64,000 nt of DNA from Rhodanobacteraceae bacterium. Lineage in GTDB: Bacteria > Pseudomonadota > Gammaproteobacteria > Xanthomonadales > Rhodanobacteraceae. Under the pieces are notes generated by a model. It had not been told where the DNA came from. It searched no databases and saw only the letters and a program-made list of their open reading frames with translations. The position numbers and the translations under genes are program-made. The stretch spans positions 1 through 64,000 of the forward strand of contig SCQU01000017.1 of NCBI GenBank assembly GCA_004299555.1, in the 5' to 3' direction. Shown here one piece after another: positions 34,792-43,692 of the stretch. Every line of letters begins with the position of its first letter. Position 1 is the stretch's first letter.

Positions 34792-37478
34792 ACCGCCACG
34801 TCAACGCGATCGCCGGCCGCCTGAGCCTGCGCGCGCCGCAGCGGGAATCGCTGGAAATCCTGGATCGGGTTACCGAGATTGCGCCGCCGCGCAAGGATGC
34901 GGATGTAACGGCGGCGCTGGCGACGATCCACGGTGAATTTCCATCGGTGACGGATTTTGAGCGTGACTTCACCTCGCTGTGCTTCGCGCTGGCGACGGGT
35001 GTCGGCAAGACGCGACTGATGGGCGCATTCGTCACCTATCTGCATCTGGCGCACGGCATCAACAACTTCTTCGTGCTGGCGCCGAACCTGACCATCTACA
35101 ACAAGCTGATCGCCGACTTCACGCCCAACACGCCGAAATACGTGTTCAAGGGCATCGCCGAGTTCGCGGTCAGCGCCCCTGCAATCGTCACGGGCGACAA
35201 CTACGACCAGCGTGATCCGGCCAGCGGCGCGTTGTTCGGCGGCGTGCGTATCAACATTTTCAACATCTCCAAGATCAACTCGGAGGTTCGTGGCGGCAAG
35301 GCGCCGCGGATCAAGCGGCTATCTGAATACATTGGCGAGAGCTACTTCGATTACCTCGCCGGCCTGCCGGACCTCGTGCTGCTGATGGACGAATCGCACC
35401 GCTACCGCGCCAGCGCGGGTGTGCGCGCGATCAACGAGCTGAAGCCGATCCTGGGGCTGGAACTGACCGCCACGCCGTTCGCGGAGTCCAGCCATGGGCC
35501 GGTGCCGTTCAAGAACGTGATCTATGACTATCCGCTGGCACGGGCGATGGCGGACGGATTCGTCAAGGAACCGGCAGTGGTCACGCGCAAGGATTTCGAC
35601 CCGCGCGGCATGTCGGCGCCGGAAATCGAACGACTGAAGCTGGAAGATGGCGTCCGCCTGCACGAGAGCGTGAAGGTCGATCTGGAAACCTACGCGCGCG
35701 AAACCGACAACCGTATCGTAAAGCCCTTTCTGCTGGTGATCGCGCGGGATACCACCCATGCCGGCGAGTTGTTGGCGTTGATCCAGTCGGGCGCCTTTTT
35801 CGAGGGTCGGTACAAGGACAAGGTCATCCAGGTGGATTCCAGCCAGACCGGCGCCAAGGAAGAGGAAATGATCGAACGGCTGCTGAAGGTCGAGCAGCCT
35901 GACGAGCCGACCGAGATCGTCATCCACGTGAACATGCTGAAGGAAGGCTGGGACGTGACGAACCTGTACACGATCGTCCCGCTACGGGCCGCGAATGCGC
36001 GCACCCTGATCGAGCAGTCCATCGGGCGCGGCCTGCGCCTGCCTTACGGGAAGCGCACCGGCGTCAGCGCGGTGGATCGGCTCAACATCGTCGCGCATGA
36101 CAAGTTCCAGGAGATTGTCGAGGCTGCCAAGCGGCCGGATTCGCCGATCCGGATGCAGGCCATCGTGCTCGACCCCGCGCAGTTCCGTGAGAAGACCGAA
36201 ACCGTGGTATCGCAGTCGACGCTGTCCGGCAAGCTCGGATTCAAGCCGGCAGCGATGACGGGAAGGACCGCGCTCGCCGGCCGCAACGAGACGCCGGCGT
36301 TTACGAAGCCCGAAGAGCAGAAAGTCGCGCAGATGGCTTACGAGGCAATCCGGACGCTTGAGAATCAGCCAGGCGAGGTGCCTTCCGTTGCCGCGCTGCG
36401 GAAACCGGAGGTGCTGGCGACCATCACGCGAAAAGTCCAGGCCGGATATACGCCTGCGCAGGGTGAGTTGGAGGGCATGGCCGAGATGCCTGACATTGCC
36501 GAGGTCGTGGCAAAAACGGTGGATCTGGTCGCGCAGCAGACCATCGACATTCCACGCATTCTGGTGGTACCCAAGGGCGAGGTGACGTGCGGGTTCCGAT
36601 CGTTCCGGCTCGAACTGGGCGCGCTCAAGTACCCGGCGGTATCCGACGAACTGTGGTTGCAGCATCTGCGCACGGAAAAGAACGAAGTGGTGGCATTGGC
36701 CCAAGGTGGCGTTCGTGAAGAGCGGCCGGAGGACTATGTGGTCAGTGGTTTGGTGGACTTTGACGACGTTTCCTACGATGACCAGGCCGACCTGCTGTAC
36801 GACCTAGCCGGGCAAGTGGTGCAACACTTCCAAGGCTATCTCTCCGAGGAGGACGCGGAGAAGGTGCTGCGCTGTTACCAGAAGCCGCTCGCGCAATTCG
36901 TGCATGCGCAGATGCAACAGCATTACTTCGAAGATGCGTCGGAGTACGAGGTCAAGGTCAGCAAGGGCTTCACCGAGTTGAAGCCGAGTGCCTACACACA
37001 AGGCGTCAACGAAGAGCCCGCCGATTATCGCGTCGCGCCCGATGACAGAAGCAACATGGCGCGTTACTTGTTTGGTGGCTTCAAGCGTTGCCTGTATCCG
37101 GTGCAGAAGTTCGATTCGGATGCAGAGCGCAAGTTGGCGATCATCCTGGAGCGTGACGCGATCAAGTGGTTCAAACCGGCGCGCGGGCAGTTCCAGTTGT
37201 ACTACCGCGTGGAAGGCAACGACCCGCAGGAATACCAGCCCGATTTCGTTGCCGAAACCGACGATGCGATCTACATGCTGGAGCCCAAAGCTCGCAATCA
37301 GATGGGTGCGCCGGACGTGCTGGCCAAGCAGGAAGTGGCCGTGAAGTGGTGTGCGCATGCGTCGGATTACACGCAGCAGATTGGTGGCAAGCCTTGGCGA
37401 TATGTGCTGATTCCGCATGACGTCATATCCGAGAATATGACACTTGAGGGATTGGCGAAGCAGTTCGGCACACGTTGA
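34788..37478 (+). CDS. Type III restriction endonuclease Res subunit
   Basis: A 896-residue translocase and nuclease. Helicase motifs: Walker A ALATGVGKTRL (about 68-78), VLLMDESHRYRA (DESH 201-204), LGLELTATPF, and later NMLKEGWDVTNLYTIVPLRAANARTLIEQSIGRGLRLP. The C-terminal nuclease shows PDFVAETDDAIYMLEPKA: Asp 819 and Glu 832-x-Lys 834. All of these are intact, so it looks active. It is the last gene of the six-gene operon and begins inside the RhuM stop by ATGA. It would cut unmodified DNA when bound with Mod. Confidence 0.93.
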   Translation: MNRHVNAIAGRLSLRAPQRESLEILDRVTEIAPPRKDADVTAALATIHGEFPSVTDFERDFTSLCFALATGVGKTRLMGAFVTYLHLAHGINNFFVLAPNLTIYNKLIADFTPNTPKYVFKGIAEFAVSAPAIVTGDNYDQRDPASGALFGGVRINIFNISKINSEVRGGKAPRIKRLSEYIGESYFDYLAGLPDLVLLMDESHRYRASAGVRAINELKPILGLELTATPFAESSHGPVPFKNVIYDYPLARAMADGFVKEPAVVTRKDFDPRGMSAPEIERLKLEDGVRLHESVKVDLETYARETDNRIVKPFLLVIARDTTHAGELLALIQSGAFFEGRYKDKVIQVDSSQTGAKEEEMIERLLKVEQPDEPTEIVIHVNMLKEGWDVTNLYTIVPLRAANARTLIEQSIGRGLRLPYGKRTGVSAVDRLNIVAHDKFQEIVEAAKRPDSPIRMQAIVLDPAQFREKTETVVSQSTLSGKLGFKPAAMTGRTALAGRNETPAFTKPEEQKVAQMAYEAIRTLENQPGEVPSVAALRKPEVLATITRKVQAGYTPAQGELEGMAEMPDIAEVVAKTVDLVAQQTIDIPRILVVPKGEVTCGFRSFRLELGALKYPAVSDELWLQHLRTEKNEVVALAQGGVREERPEDYVVSGLVDFDDVSYDDQADLLYDLAGQVVQHFQGYLSEEDAEKVLRCYQKPLAQFVHAQMQQHYFEDASEYEVKVSKGFTELKPSAYTQGVNEEPADYRVAPDDRSNMARYLFGGFKRCLYPVQKFDSDAERKLAIILERDAIKWFKPARGQFQLYYRVEGNDPQEYQPDFVAETDDAIYMLEPKARNQMGAPDVLAKQEVAVKWCAHASDYTQQIGGKPWRYVLIPHDVISENMTLEGLAKQFGTR

Positions 37479-37490
37479 CCTCGTGGAACC

Positions 37491-37513
37491 GCGGGGGCTA
37501 TATCAGCCCCCGC
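37491..37513. terminator. Hairpin spanning the end of the first radC-like gene
   Basis: A nine-base-pair stem (GCGGGGGCT with AGCCCCCGC) and a five-base loop (ATATC). The stop codon of the leftward radC-like gene lies inside it. It also follows the Res gene of the rightward operon by 12 bases, so it may stop both transcripts. No U-run follows on either side. An identical hairpin is present at 38530-38552. Confidence 0.6.
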
Positions 37514-37980
37514 GCCGCCATCGACGTGACCTGCTCGCCAACGACAAGGTGGTCGAGTACCCGCGTTCCGATCAGCGCCAGCGCATCGCGGAGCTGATGG
37601 GTGATGTTGCGGTCGGCGGCGCTGGGTTCCGCGACCCCACTCGGGTGATTGTGGGCGAAGATGACCGCCGCCGCGTTGTGCTTGAGGCACGCGCGCACGA
37701 CTTCGCGCGGATGGACGCTCGCGCCATCGATGGTGCCCTGAAACATTTCCTCGGCCGCGATGACGCGGTGCCGGTTGTCCAGAAACAGCACCAGAAAAGC
37801 TTCGGCCTGCCGGGTGGCGAGCCGCGCCTGGCAATAGGCGGCGGTATCCCGTGGGCTGGTGAGTGACGGGCCGTGTTGCAGCGTTTCGGCCAGCATGTCC
37901 TGCACCACCGCCAGCAGCTCTTGAGGTTGCACCGCGCCGGTGAAGTGGTAGGCGCCCTGCGCATCACGTTCGTATTGCAT
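37498..37980 (-). CDS. RadC-like JAB/MPN-domain protein (short copy 1)
   Basis: A 160-residue protein. The JAMM metal motif is present: [18 protein letters not shown] (His-x-His and the distal Asp), with [24 protein letters not shown] short N-terminal part ([15 protein letters not shown]) replaces the helix-hairpin-helix of full RadC (about 220 residues). The ATG at 37980 has a clear AGGAGA ribosome site. RadC-type JAB proteins of this length are common on integrative elements and plasmids; their role is not settled. It is a paralogue of the next gene and lies convergent to the R-M operon. Confidence 0.88.
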   Translation of the reverse strand: MQYERDAQGAYHFTGAVQPQELLAVVQDMLAETLQHGPSLTSPRDTAAYCQARLATRQAEAFLVLFLDNRHRVIAAEEMFQGTIDGASVHPREVVRACLKHNAAAVIFAHNHPSGVAEPSAADRNITHQLRDALALIGTRVLDHLVVGEQVTSMAARGLI

Positions 37981-38529
37981 TGGTCTTCTCCTGAACCGGC
38001 CCACCGTGGGCCGTCGGGGCGACCACAGCGCCGCGAACGGCGCAGCCCGCACCCGCAGGGGCGCAACAACGTGGAGCACGCCTTTGGCGTTGCGGGCGAG
38101 CAAGCGGCGCTAGGATTCGCCCGTTTCAGGACCACAGACGGGCATGGGAAGACCTTGGGATACGTGATGTGCACGCCGATTCCCGCGCGCTGACCTCTAT
38201 TGCGCTGGCGGCGGACCTTGTGGCCGAAACGCGTCAACACGAACGTACGCCGGGATCGCGCGAACGCATTGCGACGGATCGCCAACCGGCAGGTCGTGGC
38301 TGCGACGATGATGCAAGCCGATTTCTGGAATTGACACGGTGCCGAACGGCTGCCCAAGCTGCGTGATCCATCAAACCTTCGAATTCACGTCGCGATCGGC
38401 CAACGCCGCGGCACTGCGGACCGAGTCGCCGATGCGCGACATTCAGCAGGCGCTGCCGATCTCGTGTTTGTGCCGACGTAATGCTGCGCAGAGAGAAGCG
38501 AGTCCATCGGCTGACGCGGACGTGAAACA
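37981..38529. other. Intergenic region between the two radC-like genes
   Basis: About 550 bases upstream of the first radC-like gene, before the end of the second. Open frames on both strands are short or lack any family pattern. It may hold the promoter of the first copy. I see no gene in it. Confidence 0.5.
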
Positions 38530-38552
38530 GCGGGGGCTATATCAGCCCCCGC
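38530..38552. repeat. Second copy of the radC-end hairpin
   Basis: Same nine-base-pair stem and ATATC loop as at 37491-37513, again over the stop codon of a radC-like gene. Conservation goes with the conserved gene end (GLI-stop), so it may be only coding conservation, but the perfect pairing would work as a terminator or RNA-end protector. Confidence 0.5.
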
Positions 38553-39190
38553 GCCGCCATGGATGTGGGTTCTCCCGAACCGATCACGAGGTGATCGAGC
38601 ACGCGGACCCCGATCAGTTGCAGCGCGTCGCGCAGTTGGTGGGTGATGTTGCGGTCGGCCGCCGAGGGTTCTGCCACACCGCTCGGGTGATTGTGGGCAA
38701 AGATGCAAGCCGCCGCGTTGTGCTCAAGCGCTGCCCGCACCACCTCGCGGGGGTGCACTGACGCGCCATCCAGCGTGCCGCGGAACATCTCCTCGAACGC
38801 CAGCACCCGATGCCGGTTGTCCAGAAACAGGACGGCAAAGACTTCGTAGGGTCGGTCGGTCATGCGAGCTTTCAGGAATGCTGCGCTGTCGCGCGGGCTC
38901 GTCAACGCCGGGCGCGCCGCAAGTTCTTCAAACGCGCAGCGCTTGGCCAGTTCCACCGCCGCCGCCAGCCGTGCTCGCTTCGCTGTCGTGAGTCCTGCAC
39001 CCTGGTTGATGGCCGCCCGGATGCTGCCTGCCTTCGCGACTGCTGCCCTGATTGCGTCCATTGCGGCATCGTTGGTGGTGCCCGCTGCCACGGCGATCAG
39101 TTCCACCGCGGTCAAGCCTTCCGCCCCCAATGCGAGCACACGTTGTGCCAGTGTCATCGTGCCGCCATCCCGTACCATCGTGTTCAACAT
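38537..39190 (-). CDS. RadC family protein (copy 2, near full length)
   Basis: A 217-residue protein. The N-terminal about 95 residues contain the RadC lead region (LTAVELIAVAAG), and the C-terminal JAB domain has [31 protein letters not shown] and DHLVIGSG. Metal-binding residues are intact. The ribosome site GGAG lies before the ATG at 39190. The two radC-like genes match closely in their last 60 codons (only a few changes), which points to duplication. Confidence 0.9.
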   Translation of the reverse strand: MLNTMVRDGGTMTLAQRVLALGAEGLTAVELIAVAAGTTNDAAMDAIRAAVAKAGSIRAAINQGAGLTTAKRARLAAAVELAKRCAFEELAARPALTSPRDSAAFLKARMTDRPYEVFAVLFLDNRHRVLAFEEMFRGTLDGASVHPREVVRAALEHNAAACIFAHNHPSGVAEPSAADRNITHQLRDALQLIGVRVLDHLVIGSGEPTSMAARGLI

Positions 39191-39813
39191 GCTTGCTCTC
39201 CTTCTCTCCGAAACCAGCGGCCGGTTGGCCGCGGATGTTTCGGAACGAAGGCCCAGCCGCCGGCGCGCGCGGCGGCGTCAAGGGCGCGAAGCGGCAGGGA
39301 GAGGGATAAATGGAGGGGACCCGCTTGCGGGGCGTAGGCCGTTTATGCTCGCCCGCCACCCCTTGACGCGCGAAGCCGCGCGCAGAGGCAGAAGGGGGCA
39401 CCGCCGCAGGCGGGGGAAGCCGAGCACCAGCGACAGCTGCCCCCACGGATGTGCACACACACGCCGTAGGGCTCGCAGCGCGAGCGGAACGCGAACGGGA
39501 GAGACCACTATCGGCGCAGCAGCGTCCGGGAACCGGACGCGCTGTCCGGGGTGGGGTTCACGACGCTGAGTAGCTTGGTACTCGGATGCAATCGTGACCA
39601 GCTTCAGCAGACTTCAGGGTGTTGTGCTGGTACTGCCCCTGACCGTAACGCAAGCTGAGGACGGACGGGTGCTATCGACCCGTACCGGCCTATGGCGACC
39701 GTCCGCTCCAAGGTAGCGGCGCCGACTACAAGGAGATGCCCAACGAGCGCTCCCTTGTTCAATCGGCACCGTCACTCACGACTCGGTCACCACCGGCATG
39801 CATGCATGGTTTG
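39191..39813. other. GC-rich region with no gene seen
   Basis: About 620 bases. The first 350 are extremely GC-rich with many purine runs (GGGGGCACC, GGAGGGGACC) and short inverted repeats such as GCGTCCGGGAACCGGACGC near 39525-39545. The last 200 bases are less biased. No reading frame looks real. It may be the control region of the radC copy or an element edge. Confidence 0.5.
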
Positions 39814-40575
39814 TCATCCGAGCACCCGAGCGAGTTGATCGGAGTAGGACCGACTCATCGTAAGTTCGGTGCCATCTTTCAGGCGCACGCAACGATCACG
39901 GTTGAACAGCGGGGTGATGTCCTTGATGCGATCGATGTTCACGATAACTGAGCGATGGATGCGCAAAAATTTCTCTGGATCGAGTTGACGTTCGAGCCCA
40001 CTGATCGTTTCTCGAAGCGAATAAACATCCCTTCCGACGTGCAGGGATGCGTAATTGCCCGCCGCCTCAACCCAGTCGATGTTTTCGACGTGAATCAGTG
40101 TGGTCTTCCCGGAAGACGCGACTGCGAGGCGGACGCGATACTTTGCAGCGGCTCGCAGGTCATCGAGCAAGCCCAACAGACGTTCATCGCATTGACCACG
40201 CTTCTTAAGTTCGATTTGCTCCCGAGTTCGCTGTAACGCGGCGAAGAACCGTTGCTTGTCGAACGGCTTGAGCAAATAGTCGAGCGCGTGCACCTCGAAC
40301 GCGCGGATGGCGTATTTGTCGTAGGCGGTCACGAAGATGACGAATGGCAGTTCATCGTTCGGGATTCGTTCCAGCACCTCAAACCCATTCAGCTCGGGCA
40401 TCTGCACATCCAGGAAGACCAGATCAGGGCGCATCAGGCAGATGACATCGATAGCCTTTTCGCCATCTCCGCATTCCCCAATCACCTCGAATTCCGTGAC
40501 GCTACTGAGATACCGCCGGATGTGACGGCGTGCCAGCGGAACGTCGTCCACGATCAAGGTTCTTATGGTGCTCAT
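39814..40575 (-). CDS. LytTR-family response regulator
   Basis: A 253-residue regulator. The receiver has TLIVDDVPLARRHIRRY, phospho-Asp in LVFLDVQMPELNGFEV, and the Lys in DYLLKPFDKQRF. The LytTR DNA-binding domain has HVENIDWVEAAGNYASLHV, RETISGLERQL, and RIHRSVIVNIDRI. It sits downstream of the LytS-type kinase and overlaps it by 74 bases. The pair likely senses a surface or membrane signal. Target genes are unknown. Confidence 0.93.
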   Translation of the reverse strand: MSTIRTLIVDDVPLARRHIRRYLSSVTEFEVIGECGDGEKAIDVICLMRPDLVFLDVQMPELNGFEVLERIPNDELPFVIFVTAYDKYAIRAFEVHALDYLLKPFDKQRFFAALQRTREQIELKKRGQCDERLLGLLDDLRAAAKYRVRLAVASSGKTTLIHVENIDWVEAAGNYASLHVGRDVYSLRETISGLERQLDPEKFLRIHRSVIVNIDRIKDITPLFNRDRCVRLKDGTELTMSRSYSDQLARVLG

Positions 40576-41653
40576 TGCTTTTGGGTCCGGTGTGCGTGAA
40601 AGGGATGCAGACCGTCACGACGAAGCGCTTCTCCTGCGCTTGGACGTCGAGATCGAGTCGCCCAGCAGCGCCGTAGAGCTGCGCGAGGCGCAGTCGTGTG
40701 TTTGCGAGACCGACACCCGATCCCGAGCCGCCGCCGTCGGCGACGCCGGGGCTACTGTTGGAAATGGTAAGGACGAGTGAATCATCGCGTCGCCTGCTAC
40801 ATACATTGAGCGAACCCGGCGCGGAGTGCGGCGCAATGCCATGAACGATTGCGTTTTCGATCAGTGGCTGGAGAACGAAATTAGGCACTTTCGCATCGAG
40901 CGTAGGAGGTTCGATGTCGAAGTGAACCGTCAGACGTTCCCCTAAAAGCATGTTCTGGACGTCCAGATACTTGCGCGTAAAGGCGAGCTCGTCCTCCAAG
41001 GCGACCTCCTGAGCATCATCGCCATCGAACGCGAACCTGAGTAAATCGCTCAGCTGTGTCATGACTTCTTCGGCGGCCTCCGGGCTTTGGTAGCCGAGCT
41101 CGGAGATCGCGTGCAAAGTGTTGTAGAGGAAGTGCGGATTGAGCTGCGCCTTGAGTGCCTGCAAGCTGGCGCGCTCCAGCGAACGTTCGCGCTCATGATA
41201 GCGATTGAAGTAATCGATGGCGTAGCTCATCGCAGCCACAACGCAGTAGACGATGAATTCGTAGGGCGCGATGGCGATAACGACCTTCGCGATGGACCAT
41301 GGAGCCTGATTTGGCATGATTGGCAGGAGGTCCAGCTTGTGCTGTACCAGAAGGGTGGTGTAACGGACAAACAGGAGATGAGCCAACACCACGGTCAGCG
41401 CGACGGTTGCGTGAAGCGCTACGTTGCGGAACTTATCTCGGCTATCAAGTGGCAGTCGACGTGTAAGCCACAGGATCAACGGCGTCAATGCCGCCCAGAT
41501 CCATGCCGAGTAAAGCGCGGACACGAGCGCGGTACCCCACGCAATCGGAACTCCACCAGCCGCGGAGTCGAAGTAGTCGGGCGCTGTCATCAGAAGCCCG
41601 TACAAGCTCCAGCAGACCAGTATCACCCCTGCATGTTTCCACCTGACTCGCAT
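40502..41653 (-). CDS. LytS-like sensor histidine kinase
   Basis: A 383-residue membrane kinase with about four N-terminal hydrophobic helices (near residues 9-25, 38-64, 80-98 and 122-145). The kinase part has the phosphoacceptor in LKAQLNPHFLYNTLHAIS, then VPNFVLQPLIENAIVHG and SGSGVGLANTRLRL (ATP lid). It belongs to the His_kinase family that partners LytTR regulators. The C-terminal tail (about 25 residues, PKSNEHHKNLDRGRRSAG) extends into the regulator gene; this overlap is longer than normal. Confidence 0.9.
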   Translation of the reverse strand: MRVRWKHAGVILVCWSLYGLLMTAPDYFDSAAGGVPIAWGTALVSALYSAWIWAALTPLILWLTRRLPLDSRDKFRNVALHATVALTVVLAHLLFVRYTTLLVQHKLDLLPIMPNQAPWSIAKVVIAIAPYEFIVYCVVAAMSYAIDYFNRYHERERSLERASLQALKAQLNPHFLYNTLHAISELGYQSPEAAEEVMTQLSDLLRFAFDGDDAQEVALEDELAFTRKYLDVQNMLLGERLTVHFDIEPPTLDAKVPNFVLQPLIENAIVHGIAPHSAPGSLNVCSRRRDDSLVLTISNSSPGVADGGGSGSGVGLANTRLRLAQLYGAAGRLDLDVQAQEKRFVVTVCIPFTHTGPKSNEHHKNLDRGRRSAGTPSHPAVSQ

Positions 41654-41794
41654 TTCGACTATCTCTAGCCCACCAACATCCGCCTAGCCCGAGCCATCTC
41701 ATTAGAGTACCCCGAGGGTTCGGCCTGATCACATCCTCTTCAGCGCCGCGCGCCGACTACGACGTGAAATCACGCGGAACGAGAGAGCGACTGG

Positions 41795-43114
41795 TCAGTG
41801 GAGTACCTGACGGAAGAACGCGATGGTCTTCGGTCCTACGTTCGCGTTCGCCCGGCCGTAGCCCGCCGGAGTGCCGCCGACGGGGATGTACTTGTTTGCG
41901 ATGGCCCAAGTGGTTGAAGGCCAATAGCCCGGGAAAATTATGTGGCCGGCATTCGGGTAGTAAAGCACCCGAAAGGGAAATTTGTGCTTATGCGTCCTCA
42001 AGATGTTCAGAGCTATGGATGCTTCGATTCCTGAGGATGCCAGTTTGTCGTCGCCGCCGGCAATAAAAAGAACTGGACCGTTGATCTGCCAAATTGGAAT
42101 CAACGCCTTTTTAATCAAGGACAGGTCACGGGATGCAAGAAATTTCTGGTACTCCTTGTAAAACACGAACGGCACAGGTTTACCGCTATACAAAAAAGGC
42201 GACGCATCAACTGACCTGTAGTCTGCAGGCGGCACACCACGATCGATGCCGTTCAAAATAGTCACGGGTCCCAGGGCAGATACGATTGCATGAATTCCTG
42301 GAAGGTGCGCCGCCGAGAAAAGCGCCAGCGTTCCGCCCCAGGAACCTCCCCACGCCCCAATGCCTTCTGAATTGACGAACGGCAGCTTTTGTAGGTACGT
42401 CAATGCTTCCTGAACAGGCTTGACGGGTACGTCAACCATGTTTGTTGGCAATGGACCAATGTGATACCAAGCGGTCGCGAGGGCCACAAAGCCGTGCGAT
42501 GCAAGCCATCGGGCAACGAAAGCTGAAGTGACGATGCCGCCTTCGGAGCCGCCAAGAACGATGATCGCCGGATGCCGGTTTCCATCATGCGCGAAATTCG
42601 CCGGGTAATACAGATCGGCGTAAAGGCTTCCTTGCCGAATCTCCTTCACAGCCAAGTTCGGACTGGCCAACAGCCGCACGATGGTCGCGTCCGCGACGTT
42701 CTTGCCATCGACCGAAGCGGTCAAATGGTAAACATCCTTCTTTGTGGCTGGGGCACCTTTCTGAGGAAAGACTGCAAACGTCGCCGTCGGTTTGTTTGAT
42801 GGCGGTAGCATCGACCAGAACAGCCCCATCGGGTCGATGCAGTGGTATGTGCCTGAAAAAGGTGCGGTATCCCTCAGGCTCAAGGTTCCGCTCGGATCAG
42901 AGTAAAACGCTGCATGAGATTGCCAGGTGTTCCCCTTGGCGTCGGTTGCTGTGAGGGTAAGCGTCACCTTCTGATCAGGCGTAAGGTTGCGCATCGCGAT
43001 GGTAACCGGTTGATCGAACAGCGCTGTTTGTGGATGCACTTCGAGGGTCGCAGCACCAGCCGGCAAGGCGAGAGATATCGCGAAGGCCAAGAACATCGCG
43101 GCAATTTGCTTCAT
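41795..43114 (-). CDS. Secreted BAAT/acyl-CoA thioester hydrolase-like protein
   Basis: A 439-residue protein. Signal peptide at residues 1-21 (MKQIAAMFLAFAISLALPAGA). The first about 140 residues form the immunoglobulin-like Bile_Hydr_Trans domain; the C-terminal part is an alpha/beta hydrolase with nucleophile GAWGGSWGGTLAL, Asp in FIAGGDDKLASSG, and His in YPNAGHIIF. The AGGAG ribosome site fixes the ATG at 43114. BAAT relatives act on acyl-CoA, which is not found in the periplasm, so the real substrate is probably another ester or amide. Catalytic Ser instead of the Cys of bile-acid transferases favours hydrolase action. Confidence 0.82.
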   Translation of the reverse strand: MKQIAAMFLAFAISLALPAGAATLEVHPQTALFDQPVTIAMRNLTPDQKVTLTLTATDAKGNTWQSHAAFYSDPSGTLSLRDTAPFSGTYHCIDPMGLFWSMLPPSNKPTATFAVFPQKGAPATKKDVYHLTASVDGKNVADATIVRLLASPNLAVKEIRQGSLYADLYYPANFAHDGNRHPAIIVLGGSEGGIVTSAFVARWLASHGFVALATAWYHIGPLPTNMVDVPVKPVQEALTYLQKLPFVNSEGIGAWGGSWGGTLALFSAAHLPGIHAIVSALGPVTILNGIDRGVPPADYRSVDASPFLYSGKPVPFVFYKEYQKFLASRDLSLIKKALIPIWQINGPVLFIAGGDDKLASSGIEASIALNILRTHKHKFPFRVLYYPNAGHIIFPGYWPSTTWAIANKYIPVGGTPAGYGRANANVGPKTIAFFRQVLH

Positions 43115-43692
43115 GCTTTTCTCCTGAGGCACGTCGCTTCCCAACCACATCAGCGGGCTGGCACGCGTCTGATCAGAGCGTAGGGTGATGCGCGCCAGGA
43201 GCAACGGAATAGTGACGAGCCGTGCACGAGCGGTGATCAACCGTGCGTGAGGTGTGTTCGCCCCTTCGGATGGGCGCGAAATGGCTACCTCAAGCGGTCG
43301 TTTCGGGCAGCTTGGTGCGCGCCAAAGATGTAACACCAAGTTGCGCGGCTGAACGGCTGAGTGCGACACTCCGGCGGCCATCGGTCCGTTGCGACCGAAA
43401 GTGAGTCAATTCGATCGTACATTCACCGATGTTTGTTGGTCATCCCGTCAGCAGTGTGTGGCGTGTCGGCATTAGTGACGCTTCGCACGAACGATTCTGA
43501 TCAGAGTGGTCGCCGCAATGGCCGCTATCGGGCAACTCAACCGCGGGACCGACCGGCTGGTTTTGGCCGGAGTGCGCCCATACGCATGACCGCAGCGCTC
43601 TTTGACCAGGGATTGGCCGACAATGGCCTTCGAGAGCAGAAAGCGAGTCGGATTGCGGCAAGAGCTTCGCAGTCTGCTCCCACTAATAATTA
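43115..43692. other. Intergenic region before the BAAT-like gene
   Basis: About 580 bases between the end of the TrlF-like gene and the start of the BAAT-like gene. No open frame has a recognisable pattern on either strand. Promoter of the BAAT-like gene must lie in its left part. Possibly decayed mobile DNA. Confidence 0.45.

Noticed and set aside
25768-37478. Operon as a BREX or DISARM system
   Set aside because: No PglZ, BrxC/PglY or BrxL gene and no DrmA or DrmB gene is present; only the SNF2 helicase and a methyltransferase are shared in type.
37572-38357. 261-residue minus-strand open frame over the first radC copy
   Set aside because: It runs in another frame across the radC-like gene and is Arg/Cys rich, so a shadow.
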